Source of the DNA: Candidatus Nitronauta litoralis
GTDB taxonomy: Bacteria; Nitrospinota; Nitrospinia; Nitrospinales; Nitrospinaceae
NCBI GenBank assembly: GCA_015698285.1
Contig: CP048685.1
Span: 744,001-808,000, forward strand
Length of the DNA: 64,000 nt
Direction of reading: 5' to 3'
Part shown: in pieces, positions 9,319 to 17,647 of the stretch
How positions within the stretch are numbered: the first letter of the stretch is position 1
Layout of the letters: every line of letters begins with the position of its first letter
The notes under the pieces: generated by a model
Told to the model about the DNA's origin: nothing
Seen by the model: the letters and a program-made list of their open reading frames with translations, nothing else
Database searches by the model: none
Translations under genes and position numbers: made by a program

Positions 9319-10265
9319 AGGTTTCGGTAATTATTCCCAACTGGAACGGCGCGCGGTTACTCGGTATGTGCCTGGACTCCCTTCTGGCATCCAGCTTCAG
9401 CGATTTTGAAACCATTGTGGTTGATAACGGATCGGAAGATGCCTCGTCTGCTTTGATTCGTGAACGCTATCCACAAGTCCATCTAATCCAGCTTGATCGA
9501 AATTATGGATTCGCCCCTGCCTGCAATGAGGGCATCCGCAATGCAAAGGGCGACTTTGTTGTATTACTCAACAACGACATCGAAGTCGAACAAGACTGGC
9601 TTCGTGAGTTGGTAGAGGGTATGAAGCGGCATCCAGATTGCCGCATGGGCGCTTCTCGTATGATGTATCGGGATGACCGCGACCAGTTCTGCAATGCTGG
9701 AGATGGATTCTTTGCCTGGGGCGCCGGTAAGTCGCGTGGCGAAGGTGAAATAGATTTTGGACAATATGATACCGAGGTTGAGGTTCCGGGCGTTTGTGCT
9801 GGCGCGGCCGTTTACAAACGCAGCCTGTTCGATGATGTCGGGTTGTTTGACGAAAGGTTTCACTCATTGGCCGAGGATGTTGATTTGAATCTTCGAGCCC
9901 GTCTTAACGGAGACAAGGCCTTTTATTTTCCAAAGGCACGGGTTTTCCATATTGGCTCAGCAACACTTGGCCGGTACAGTGACCGTTATGTGTATCAGGC
10001 ACACCGCAACGAATGGTTCGTGATGCTGAAGAATCTGCCATTGAAACATTTTCTCCGGCACCTGCCGGGTATCATCCGTTATCAAATCCGGACTACCAGC
10101 TACTTTTCTTCTCGCGGACAAGGCGGCTTGTTGTTAAAAGCCAAACTCGACGCGATCAGGCAATTTCCATCCATGTTGAAAAGCCGTAGCCGGATCCAGA
10201 ATAATAGAATCCTATCTGACTCTGGCCTGGAGAAGATCATGGAAAAAGAAAGGGAGGCCGCATGA
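9315..10265 (+). CDS. GT2-family glycosyltransferase, rhamnosyltransferase-like
   Basis: 316 residues, one compact GT-A domain. SVIIPNWNG at the N-terminus, ETIVVDNGSED, LLNNDIEVEQDWL (metal-binding DxD equivalent) and EDVDLNLRARLNG are characteristic of the WbbL/RfbF-like GT2 group, which often adds rhamnose or related sugars to surface glycans. It starts within an ATGA overlap with the upstream GT2 and ends in an ATGA overlap with the downstream radical SAM gene. Two adjacent GT2 genes suggest sequential sugar addition. The exact sugar cannot be read from sequence. Confidence 0.87.
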   Translation: MKVSVIIPNWNGARLLGMCLDSLLASSFSDFETIVVDNGSEDASSALIRERYPQVHLIQLDRNYGFAPACNEGIRNAKGDFVVLLNNDIEVEQDWLRELVEGMKRHPDCRMGASRMMYRDDRDQFCNAGDGFFAWGAGKSRGEGEIDFGQYDTEVEVPGVCAGAAVYKRSLFDDVGLFDERFHSLAEDVDLNLRARLNGDKAFYFPKARVFHIGSATLGRYSDRYVYQAHRNEWFVMLKNLPLKHFLRHLPGIIRYQIRTTSYFSSRGQGGLLLKAKLDAIRQFPSMLKSRSRIQNNRILSDSGLEKIMEKEREAA

Positions 10266-12397
10266 AGGTGACGCTTATTTATCCACCGGATCGTAACTTC
10301 CCGGGGAACCCTTATTCCAGTCTGCCGGCACTTTCATCCTGCTTAAAGGAAAAAGGCCACGACACCGCCCTGCATGATGTGAATCTGGAGGTGTTCCTCG
10401 AACTTGTGAACACGGACGTGCTGACATCACATTATGACCGGCTGAATGAACGCATGCATTATCTGGGCATCAAACACTCCCTCGAACCTGCCGAAGCGAC
10501 AGAATACCAGTCATTGGTGCAACAACTATCGATCCCCAGAGAGTGTCTGGAAAACGCACAAGCTGGTCTGGAGATAATGAAAAATGCAGAGTCGTTTTAC
10601 GAACCTGACCAGTTCAATCGTGCTTACGATGATTTGCGTTCTACTCTCAGGTTCTATTTCGGGGAGCACCCTCTCGACAATGCGGCAAATCCGGATGTCG
10701 TCAACCGGCTGATGGACCGTCTGCAGCAACCGATGGATGATCCCATTACCACTGCACTTCAAAACGGGATCATCGACACTATACTTACAGAAAAGCCCGG
10801 CCTGATTGGAATCAGCATTCCCTTTATGGTGTCTTACTGGGAAGGAATGCGTCTCGCAAAATTGTTCAAAGAAAAAGCACCGCATATTCCAATCATCATT
10901 GGCGGTGCCCTCATCGAAAATCATGAGGCGATTTTCACCGGCGATCCACGTCTGTTTGAGCTTTTTGATTTTGTCATGGTCGGAGATGGAGACCTTGCAC
11001 TTCCCAACCTTGCCACCGCTCTGGAAAACGGCAGCGACCTTAAAGAGGTGTCGAACCTTTACTATAAAGATGAAAAAGGAAACTGGGCGTTTACAGTTCA
11101 CGAACGACTGAATGATTTGAGCTCACTTCCTGCTCCGGATTTTGCCGGCATGGCTTTAACCGATTATCCTGCGCCAGAGGTGGGGGCAACGTTCCAGACC
11201 TCCCGCGGTTGTTATTACGGAAAATGCACATTCTGTTCGGAGAGTTTCCGTGAGAATTACCGTTTGAGAAAGCCGGAACGGGTATTCGATGACATGGTCC
11301 ATATTCACAACACCACCGGCATCCGTCATTTTTATTTCTGGGACTCCCTGTGTCCGCCGAGAACACTCAAGTACGTCGCCGAACAGGTTAAAGAAAAAAA
11401 TCTTCCCTTTATCTGGTTCGCAGAAACCAAGATGGAGAAGGCCTACCTTCCACCCGAGTTCATGCAGAATCTTGCAGATGGCGGCTGCCGATTCCTGCAA
11501 TTCGGGTTTGAGTCGGCCAGCCAGCGGGTACTCGATCTCATCGACAAGGACAACGACCTGAAGGAAGTGGATCAGGTTCTGGACAACATGGCCAATGCAG
11601 GAATCATGGCCTGCATGACGTGGTTTATTGGCTTCCCAACAGAGACCGAAGGCGAAGCCCGGTTGACCTTTGATTATATTCGCAGTCACGGACCCAATAT
11701 TGCTTTGTCAGCCTACTGCGGGGTCTACCATTTGTTACCAGATCAACCCCTGTTCTACCATCAGAAAAAGCTTGGCATTGAAGTTGAGCAGAATGAACAC
11801 GGAGGTTACGTTTATACCTACCTGGATGGGTCCTCTCCTTACGACAAGACCGAGTATCATCAGGCCTACGAAGCACGTTCGGACTCTAAACTGCTACATC
11901 ATGGTGGCTACCTGCTATATGCCGACCATAGCCCAGAAAAACTGGTGGAGCTTACCGGAGCCTATCGTTCCGGAACCATCGTGCGACACATTCCAGATTT
12001 AAAAAGAACCAATGTAGTATTCAATGATGCTGCAGTATTAAAACAGTTTCCTCGCGATTTCACTCAGGATTTTTCAATGCCCCCGCAACCGTTCACCCTT
12101 GTTTATCACAAGATGTCGGGTGAAATATTTCGTTTGCGAGGTCGGGAAATTTCCGCTCTTAAAAAATGTAGGGAGCCGATGACTTCGGAAAATTTACGTT
12201 CCGCGCTTGGTGTGGAATGGAACGAGATGAGTGACATCTTGACCAAGCTGTCTCACCGCGGATTGTTGCGTTTTGTGGGTCAGGTAGAACAATTTAAGAT
12301 CGAACCTGCCGCAGCGCGTTTCGCAGGCTCCGGATATCTTCTGGATGAAGTTCCTTCCAATACCATGGAAACCAAATCTGTGAGCACTTCTGCATGA
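10262..12397 (+). CDS. Second B12-binding radical SAM protein with winged-helix-like C-terminus
   Basis: 711 residues. An N-terminal cobalamin-binding-type Rossmann region includes ISIPFMVSYWEGMRLAKLF and IIIGGALIENH. The cluster motif RGCYYGKCTFC at about residues 313-325 gives CX4CX2C, a spacing seen in part of the B12 radical SAM superfamily. The C-terminal ~100 residues (EISALKKCREPMT... LTKLSHRGLLRF) look like a small winged helix, as in some natural-product-modifying members. It is ATGA-coupled to the GT2 upstream and the methyltransferase downstream. Unlike the other radical SAM genes here, it lacks an obvious TPR tail. Reaction unknown. Confidence 0.84.
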   Translation: MKVTLIYPPDRNFPGNPYSSLPALSSCLKEKGHDTALHDVNLEVFLELVNTDVLTSHYDRLNERMHYLGIKHSLEPAEATEYQSLVQQLSIPRECLENAQAGLEIMKNAESFYEPDQFNRAYDDLRSTLRFYFGEHPLDNAANPDVVNRLMDRLQQPMDDPITTALQNGIIDTILTEKPGLIGISIPFMVSYWEGMRLAKLFKEKAPHIPIIIGGALIENHEAIFTGDPRLFELFDFVMVGDGDLALPNLATALENGSDLKEVSNLYYKDEKGNWAFTVHERLNDLSSLPAPDFAGMALTDYPAPEVGATFQTSRGCYYGKCTFCSESFRENYRLRKPERVFDDMVHIHNTTGIRHFYFWDSLCPPRTLKYVAEQVKEKNLPFIWFAETKMEKAYLPPEFMQNLADGGCRFLQFGFESASQRVLDLIDKDNDLKEVDQVLDNMANAGIMACMTWFIGFPTETEGEARLTFDYIRSHGPNIALSAYCGVYHLLPDQPLFYHQKKLGIEVEQNEHGGYVYTYLDGSSPYDKTEYHQAYEARSDSKLLHHGGYLLYADHSPEKLVELTGAYRSGTIVRHIPDLKRTNVVFNDAAVLKQFPRDFTQDFSMPPQPFTLVYHKMSGEIFRLRGREISALKKCREPMTSENLRSALGVEWNEMSDILTKLSHRGLLRFVGQVEQFKIEPAAARFAGSGYLLDEVPSNTMETKSVSTSA

Positions 12398-13371
12398 ACC
12401 TGTTGCATCTATTCGAGGGAAATCAGGAGCACTATCAAAAACCGCTCTACATCTATTCGGCGCACCATTCTAAAACCCAGTTTTTCCTGAACACCATCTC
12501 TAAAGTTTACGGCTCACAAAAACTGACTGTAATCCTGCGCGGAAACTCATCTTCGCTTGACGTTCCTCAAAATATGGAAATTATTTCTCTGGACTTGAGT
12601 GAAACCACTTCCAATGAAACCCAATTTGATTTTAAAAAAGTCGTGTCGTCCGGCAGTTTTGACAGTCTGCTGATCCAGAATGACGAGTCCTCCGAATCCT
12701 TCGAAGTGGTCGATTTAATGCCGCTTCTCAGCATTTTTGGGGATAGCCACCGTATCGCCTTCCTCAATGCCAACTTCCAGATCATACCTGTCAATGAACT
12801 AATTGCCATATGGAAAAATTCGATTCATCTCAAGGACGCTGGTTTAACGGTGAATTGTCCTGGCTTGATGATCGGTCGAGAACTCGCTCATCTGGAAAGG
12901 CTGGCCCGAACCCGGCCTCCGTCGGACACCGTGATTGAAATCGGTCGCTATTACGGTCGGTCTACAATCGCACTAGGCCAGGGTGTTAAAAGCAGCAAAC
13001 TCGGAAAAGTAATCAGTATTGATCCTTTTTCAGCCCCGGATATTCAAGAGCGAATCAAGGCACATTGTGTTTCGCACTTTGTCGAATTGTGGGACCAGAC
13101 TTCGCGCTCCGGCTTTGAACGCTGGAGAAAAGAAAGGGCAAAATACAAAGCTGGAATGTTGTTCATCGATGGCGACCACCGTTATCCTGCCGTCATTCAG
13201 GATATTGAAATGTGGTCCAGCGTTCTGATGCCGGGAGGGATTATCGCATTACACGATTACTACGAAACCCAGCCGGATTGCCTGAAGGCACTTAATGAAA
13301 AGATAATATGGTCAGGAAATTTTGAACAAATAGAATTGAAAACCAGCCTGCTGATTGCACGCAAAAAATAA
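12394..13371 (+). CDS. Class I SAM-dependent methyltransferase (Methyltransf_24-like)
   Basis: 325 residues. SAM-binding motif I is VIEIGRYYGRST at about residues 181-190, preceded by a ~170-residue N-terminal region without recognisable motifs. FIDGDHRYPAVIQDIEMW (about 257) and a GGIIALHDYYE motif match the Methyltransf_24 and TylF-related group, which methylate oxygen atoms on sugars and natural products. The start overlaps the radical SAM stop (ATGA). It is the last gene of the rightward cluster and converges with the leftward radical SAM cassette after a 25-base gap with no clear terminator. Confidence 0.8.
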   Translation: MNLLHLFEGNQEHYQKPLYIYSAHHSKTQFFLNTISKVYGSQKLTVILRGNSSSLDVPQNMEIISLDLSETTSNETQFDFKKVVSSGSFDSLLIQNDESSESFEVVDLMPLLSIFGDSHRIAFLNANFQIIPVNELIAIWKNSIHLKDAGLTVNCPGLMIGRELAHLERLARTRPPSDTVIEIGRYYGRSTIALGQGVKSSKLGKVISIDPFSAPDIQERIKAHCVSHFVELWDQTSRSGFERWRKERAKYKAGMLFIDGDHRYPAVIQDIEMWSSVLMPGGIIALHDYYETQPDCLKALNEKIIWSGNFEQIELKTSLLIARKK

Positions 13372-13396
13372 TAGACCGGTTTTTTCGGAAAACTTT

Positions 13397-14887
13397 TTAA
13401 GATCGAATTCGGAGAGGTGTTCTGGGTGTTCTCTCCAGATAATCCGGGGCTCCCTGAATTCGATACACCAGATAAAGGAAAGCGAAAGCTTTTTTATGCG
13501 AAAAGTTTTCGCGAATGGCATTTTCAAAACAATCGCGCGCAGCCACAAGTTCCCCTCGTATAACTTCCAGCTCTCCAAGATGAAACCACACTCCACTTCT
13601 TAAATCCTGTGGCAGATCCCTCTCCTGCAACTGGAGAAACTGCAACCTCGCCTCTTCATATCTCAAACTCTTCCGGGCTACAGAGGCCTCCTGATACTGA
13701 CGATAGATTGCGGCCGTTTCCACCTTCTCCCTGCCCATCTCTTCACGTATAGTTTGAAAGTATCGTGCAGGATGGGTTGCCAGGCACTCCTGGCAGTCCC
13801 GGGGCTGCCTCTGTTCCGGCTGACAAAACATCAGATAACGCAGGTAGCGAAAAGGGAAAGAGTTCCAGAATGCCTTCGCTCCTGCCCCGTCGGGCATATG
13901 CGGCAAATCCAGGCTACCGCAACACACTTTGGGAGGCACATCCAGTCCGCTGAATATCAGGGTATTGTCGACATAGGAGCAGGGCGTCGCTGCCTCTTCC
14001 AGTTTTCCATATTCATTAAAAGAAATTTTGAGTCCTCTCTCCCGCCAACGGTCAGACACTTCGTTAAGATAGGACCGACAGGCCTCATAGTTTTCTGCGA
14101 AAGAAGCCTCGTAAACATTTTTAACCAGACGACCTCTTGCATCCCGGTTGATTGACATAGGAAACAACACAATATGCTCCACACCGAGTGACTGCGCTCT
14201 TTCAAACAAGCCGTTCATTTGTTCGAGGTTTTCAAGATTCACCGTGATGTGCAGTTCGAGGTGTGGAGTATTTGAGTCCTGCTCCTGTTTTACCTGTTGC
14301 ACCAGTTCAATCTTTTCCCACAGGTTCCGACTGTATTCCGCTTTTCCACTGCCATGACCGACAGCGGAATTTCCTTCGAAAGATATCTGAAGGCAATCCA
14401 GCTTTCGGTCCATCAATTCTCCGAGTCGTCGACGCGTCAACCCCACTCCGCTTGTCGTCACAAGCGTGTACTTATCCATACCCTTCTCAAGAAAATCGTT
14501 AAGGTAAGGACTGTCCAGAGTTTCACCTACACCAACGAAGCACCAGTGCGTAGCCTCTTTAATCCAGGGCAGAATATCTTCCCACGATTGCGGCGATAAA
14601 AAATCACGTCCGCCATAAGGTTGGGGACTGATATGAAAACCAGCATTACACATCTCGCAGCCAATATTGCAGGTGTATGAAGGGGAGATTGCAAAATGAG
14701 TTGGATAGGGCGCAGTCAATTCGGGGAACACATTGGGGCGATGCGCCGCCTGTTTCAACAGGGTTCGTAACGGGTCCGCATTTTCTTCAAAATTGTCGAT
14801 CGCCTGTAGAGCCTCCTTGACACGATCATTCAATATCAGGTTCAGCAATTCTTTTTCGGTAATGGGCTGGGCTGGTGTTTGAAGCAT
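13397..14887 (-). CDS. Radical SAM protein with C-terminal cysteine cluster and TPR (paralogue A)
   Basis: 496 residues. SYTCNIGCEMCNAGFH holds the CX3CX2C [4Fe-4S]-SAM motif at about residues 73-80. FVGVGETLDSP and VTTSGVGLTRRR follow as in SPASM-type enzymes. Additional cysteines (CSYVDN, VCCGS, CQPEQRQPRDCQEC) at about 300-385 suggest one or two auxiliary clusters. The last ~100 residues are TPR-like (GVWFHLGELEVIRGEL). A short helical domain precedes the SAM motif. It is strongly similar along its length to the gene at 15924-17411, so the pair arose by duplication. It is third in the leftward cassette, 23 bases after the TylF-type gene. SPASM enzymes usually modify peptides, sugars or sulfatases; the substrate here is unknown. 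Confidence 0.83.
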   Translation of the reverse strand: MLQTPAQPITEKELLNLILNDRVKEALQAIDNFEENADPLRTLLKQAAHRPNVFPELTAPYPTHFAISPSYTCNIGCEMCNAGFHISPQPYGGRDFLSPQSWEDILPWIKEATHWCFVGVGETLDSPYLNDFLEKGMDKYTLVTTSGVGLTRRRLGELMDRKLDCLQISFEGNSAVGHGSGKAEYSRNLWEKIELVQQVKQEQDSNTPHLELHITVNLENLEQMNGLFERAQSLGVEHIVLFPMSINRDARGRLVKNVYEASFAENYEACRSYLNEVSDRWRERGLKISFNEYGKLEEAATPCSYVDNTLIFSGLDVPPKVCCGSLDLPHMPDGAGAKAFWNSFPFRYLRYLMFCQPEQRQPRDCQECLATHPARYFQTIREEMGREKVETAAIYRQYQEASVARKSLRYEEARLQFLQLQERDLPQDLRSGVWFHLGELEVIRGELVAARDCFENAIRENFSHKKAFAFLYLVYRIQGAPDYLERTPRTPLRIRS

Positions 14888-14910
14888 AAGTCTTTTTAAT
14901 TCCTACAACT

Positions 14911-15927
14911 CTATTGTTTGATTACAAAGGCTGCCCCATCATAACCCAAAAGAACTGCTTCGGGTTTATCCTGGAAAAAATGATCGACTGCAATACGCTC
15001 TCCGAGGGTCGCTCCAAAACTGTAATTTTGAAACATGAGGATACCACCGGGAACCATTCGCGGATAAAGCTGTTCGCACAAAAAGCGTGTCACCTCAAAC
15101 TGATCGCAGTCGACATGTACCAGGCAAAATGGACCTTCGCCTGAGGCGAGAAATGTTGTGGTCACGTCCCCGGGAATAAATCGCACGTTGTTAAAATGGC
15201 CCAGCAAATTTTTAACACGGTCCAGACTGTTCCCTGAGAAATCGTTGACATCCACCAGGTCCAACGCTGAGCTTTGGGGAATTCCATTGAAGGTGTCGTA
15301 CAAAAACAACAATTTTTCATCGAGTCCGAAGTGCTGCATGGCCTTCGCAAAAAAGTAAGCGCTGCCTCCCTGGAACACTCCAAACTCCGCCACATCACCT
15401 TCCAGTGTAGCGGCCTGCTTCAAATATTGGTAACAGCAATACCAGTTTTTTTCCTCTGTATACCAGACCGAGCCATGGCGGTTCAGTGCCTCAGTCGTTT
15501 CCTCGGCCAAAGCAGCGAATTCTAATTCGGCAAGGGGTTGCGCTTCCCGATGAACAAACAGTATCTCTTTTGCTTTGAAGGACGAAAAAGCCAACTGGCT
15601 TAAAACCCCGGTCAAGGACGGACTGTCGATCAATACAGCGACCAGATCGATTTTCGGTTCAAGATGTTCTGCATCTTCAAACGATAAAACGGCACAGGAC
15701 TTTACAGGACCAGGCTCTCCGGCCCTACGGTTGTCAATGATGCAGACGGGAACAAACCGACCGCCAAGCACTGAATAGAATTCGTTTACGAGAGATGCTG
15801 TCTGGTACGTGTATCCATAAAACGCAACCCGGGTACCGGGATGTTCACGAATGTGATCAAACAGTCTTTGCTTAAGCTGATCCAGGTTTCGAATTGCTTT
15901 TTGCTCAATGCGCTGGCCTTCATTCAT
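14911..15927 (-). CDS. TylF/MycF-type O-methyltransferase with N-terminal Rossmann-like domain
   Basis: 338 residues. The C-terminal ~210 residues contain VAEFGVFQGGSAYFFAK (SAM motif I), YDTFNGIP, and HVDCDQFEVT with the acidic metal ligands of TylF/MycF sugar O-methyltransferases. The N-terminal ~130 residues (RVAFYGYTYQTASLVNEF, CIIDNRRAGEPG) look like the nucleotide-binding PglD-N/CoA-binding type sensory fold often fused to sugar-modifying enzymes. It starts in an ATGA overlap with the upstream radical SAM gene. Position between two radical SAM paralogues suggests a three-step modification unit. Likely target is a sugar hydroxyl (inference). Confidence 0.85.
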   Translation of the reverse strand: MNEGQRIEQKAIRNLDQLKQRLFDHIREHPGTRVAFYGYTYQTASLVNEFYSVLGGRFVPVCIIDNRRAGEPGPVKSCAVLSFEDAEHLEPKIDLVAVLIDSPSLTGVLSQLAFSSFKAKEILFVHREAQPLAELEFAALAEETTEALNRHGSVWYTEEKNWYCCYQYLKQAATLEGDVAEFGVFQGGSAYFFAKAMQHFGLDEKLLFLYDTFNGIPQSSALDLVDVNDFSGNSLDRVKNLLGHFNNVRFIPGDVTTTFLASGEGPFCLVHVDCDQFEVTRFLCEQLYPRMVPGGILMFQNYSFGATLGERIAVDHFFQDKPEAVLLGYDGAAFVIKQ

Positions 15928-17411
15928 ACGAGGAGGCCTCCCGGTTTGATTTCCGGATGATAGGAAAGAGGGAATTTGTCCTGTCGTTTAGCGACCTTTG
16001 GGAGACCGGTGATGCGGGTCAACAAAGACAGATACGCCCAACCGCGCCTGTGATCGAAATTATGCTGGATACATTTCTGGATGTTGTCGAGCGCAGCTCC
16101 ATCATTGGCGCGTGCCAGTTCAATCTCAGCGAGGTGAAAATAGACCTTGCCTTTTAAGGCATCGTCATCACTCAGTTCCAACACTTCCTGCATGCGGGAC
16201 TCCGCTTCCTTCCACGAGCCCTCACGTTTTAATCGCGACCCTTCCTGATAAATAGAAACCGGGTCCATCGCTGGTGGTCTGGTATCCAACGCTTCACCGC
16301 AGGACTTGTAATATTTTCGTGTCTCAAGGATCCAGCAATCCTGGCATTCACGCGGCAACCCAGCCCGCTCGCCAACAAAATGCAGATAGCGAAAATACCG
16401 AAACGGAAATGAGTTCCAGTAATCCTCTGGCGGTGTGTCCCAAAACGTCAATGGCATCTCAATCTTGCCACAACAGATGTTGGGACCACTGGAAAGACCA
16501 TGGATCTGAATTGTGTTATCGACATAACTGCAGACCGGAGCTTTCTCATGATATTCGGGATAGGCGTTCACCTGCAGGCGCAGCCCGTTCCGGTTCCAAT
16601 GGTCAACCAGTTTTTTGAACTCCGTAGAACAACGATCGAAATCCGGGCCAAACGATTTTTCATAGAGCATGGGACTGATCTCTCCGCTGTCCTCTACCAC
16701 AGACATGGGAAGCAGCAGAATGTCTCGGATATTGCGCTCTTTTGCTTTTGCAAAAAGGTTATCAAGATCGTCCAGGTTTTCGCTGTTCACGGTAACGTTG
16801 AGACCCATCACCGGGCTTTCACTGTGCATTTCCTCTTTTACCTGGGTGACCAGGTCGATCTTGCTCCAGATATTTTTGATGTAGGTGTCCTTGCCGTCGC
16901 CATGCCCAACCGATGTTTTACCGTCGAAAGAAAAATTCAGGATCTGGACACCAGTCTCGATCATCTTCCGGATTTTTTCCCGAGTTAACGGGACACCACT
17001 GGTAGTCACGACTTTTACCGGACCATCCACGTCATCCAGAAAATCGAAGAGATGGGGAGAGTCGAGCGTTTCCCCGATTCCGACAAAGAACACGTGAGTC
17101 CCGGTACGGACCCAGGATTTGGCTTTTTCGAATTGTTCCGGCGACAGGTATTTGTAATTGGGATCCAGCTCGGTTTTATTGTGAAACCCCGTGATGCACA
17201 TTTTGCAACCAATGTTGCAGGTATATGAAGGGTTGACGACTACGTAGTCGGGTAAGTCTGCCGTCATGGAAGCCAACGGCTTTTCACAACCCAATGCCCG
17301 GTATATGAGGTCTCTCAGGATGGAATCCGGCCCACTTTCATTTTCCAGTACACACGCAGCCTCTTCCAGTTGGTCGGTCATGAGCAGATCAAGAACTTCT
17401 TGCGAGGGCAT
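15924..17411 (-). CDS. Radical SAM protein with C-terminal cysteine cluster and TPR (paralogue B)
   Basis: 495 residues, collinear with the protein at 13397-14887. SYTCNIGCKMCITGFH carries CX3CX2C at about residues 64-71; FVGIGETLDSPHLFDF and FSFDGKTSVGHGDGK are shared with the paralogue. CSYVDN, ICCGK and CQDCW provide candidate auxiliary-cluster ligands. TPR-like helices near the end (KVYFHLAEIELARANDG) complete the protein. The ATG at 17411 has a GGAG sequence a few bases upstream. It is the first gene of the leftward three-gene unit, so its promoter should lie in the 236-base gap to the NHL gene. Substrate unknown. Confidence 0.83.
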   Translation of the reverse strand: MPSQEVLDLLMTDQLEEAACVLENESGPDSILRDLIYRALGCEKPLASMTADLPDYVVVNPSYTCNIGCKMCITGFHNKTELDPNYKYLSPEQFEKAKSWVRTGTHVFFVGIGETLDSPHLFDFLDDVDGPVKVVTTSGVPLTREKIRKMIETGVQILNFSFDGKTSVGHGDGKDTYIKNIWSKIDLVTQVKEEMHSESPVMGLNVTVNSENLDDLDNLFAKAKERNIRDILLLPMSVVEDSGEISPMLYEKSFGPDFDRCSTEFKKLVDHWNRNGLRLQVNAYPEYHEKAPVCSYVDNTIQIHGLSSGPNICCGKIEMPLTFWDTPPEDYWNSFPFRYFRYLHFVGERAGLPRECQDCWILETRKYYKSCGEALDTRPPAMDPVSIYQEGSRLKREGSWKEAESRMQEVLELSDDDALKGKVYFHLAEIELARANDGAALDNIQKCIQHNFDHRRGWAYLSLLTRITGLPKVAKRQDKFPLSYHPEIKPGGLLV

Positions 17412-17647
17412 TGCGGGTCTCCGGATACAGGCTATTGTCAGTTTTGGCGAGGGCCTTTATCTCCTTAAGGACAAAGGACCCTCAATTGACTTTATCGACA
17501 TAAAAATGGGGAGACTTTAGGGGCGCAGGGGGCCTTGAACAGATAAACCCAGAGGGAAAACAAGACTTCCTGAGGATTGTATAACATTTTGAATTATGAT
17601 TAAATAACCGGTCAGCGCCGCAAAATTAACCGGCCTGCCCCCATCCT

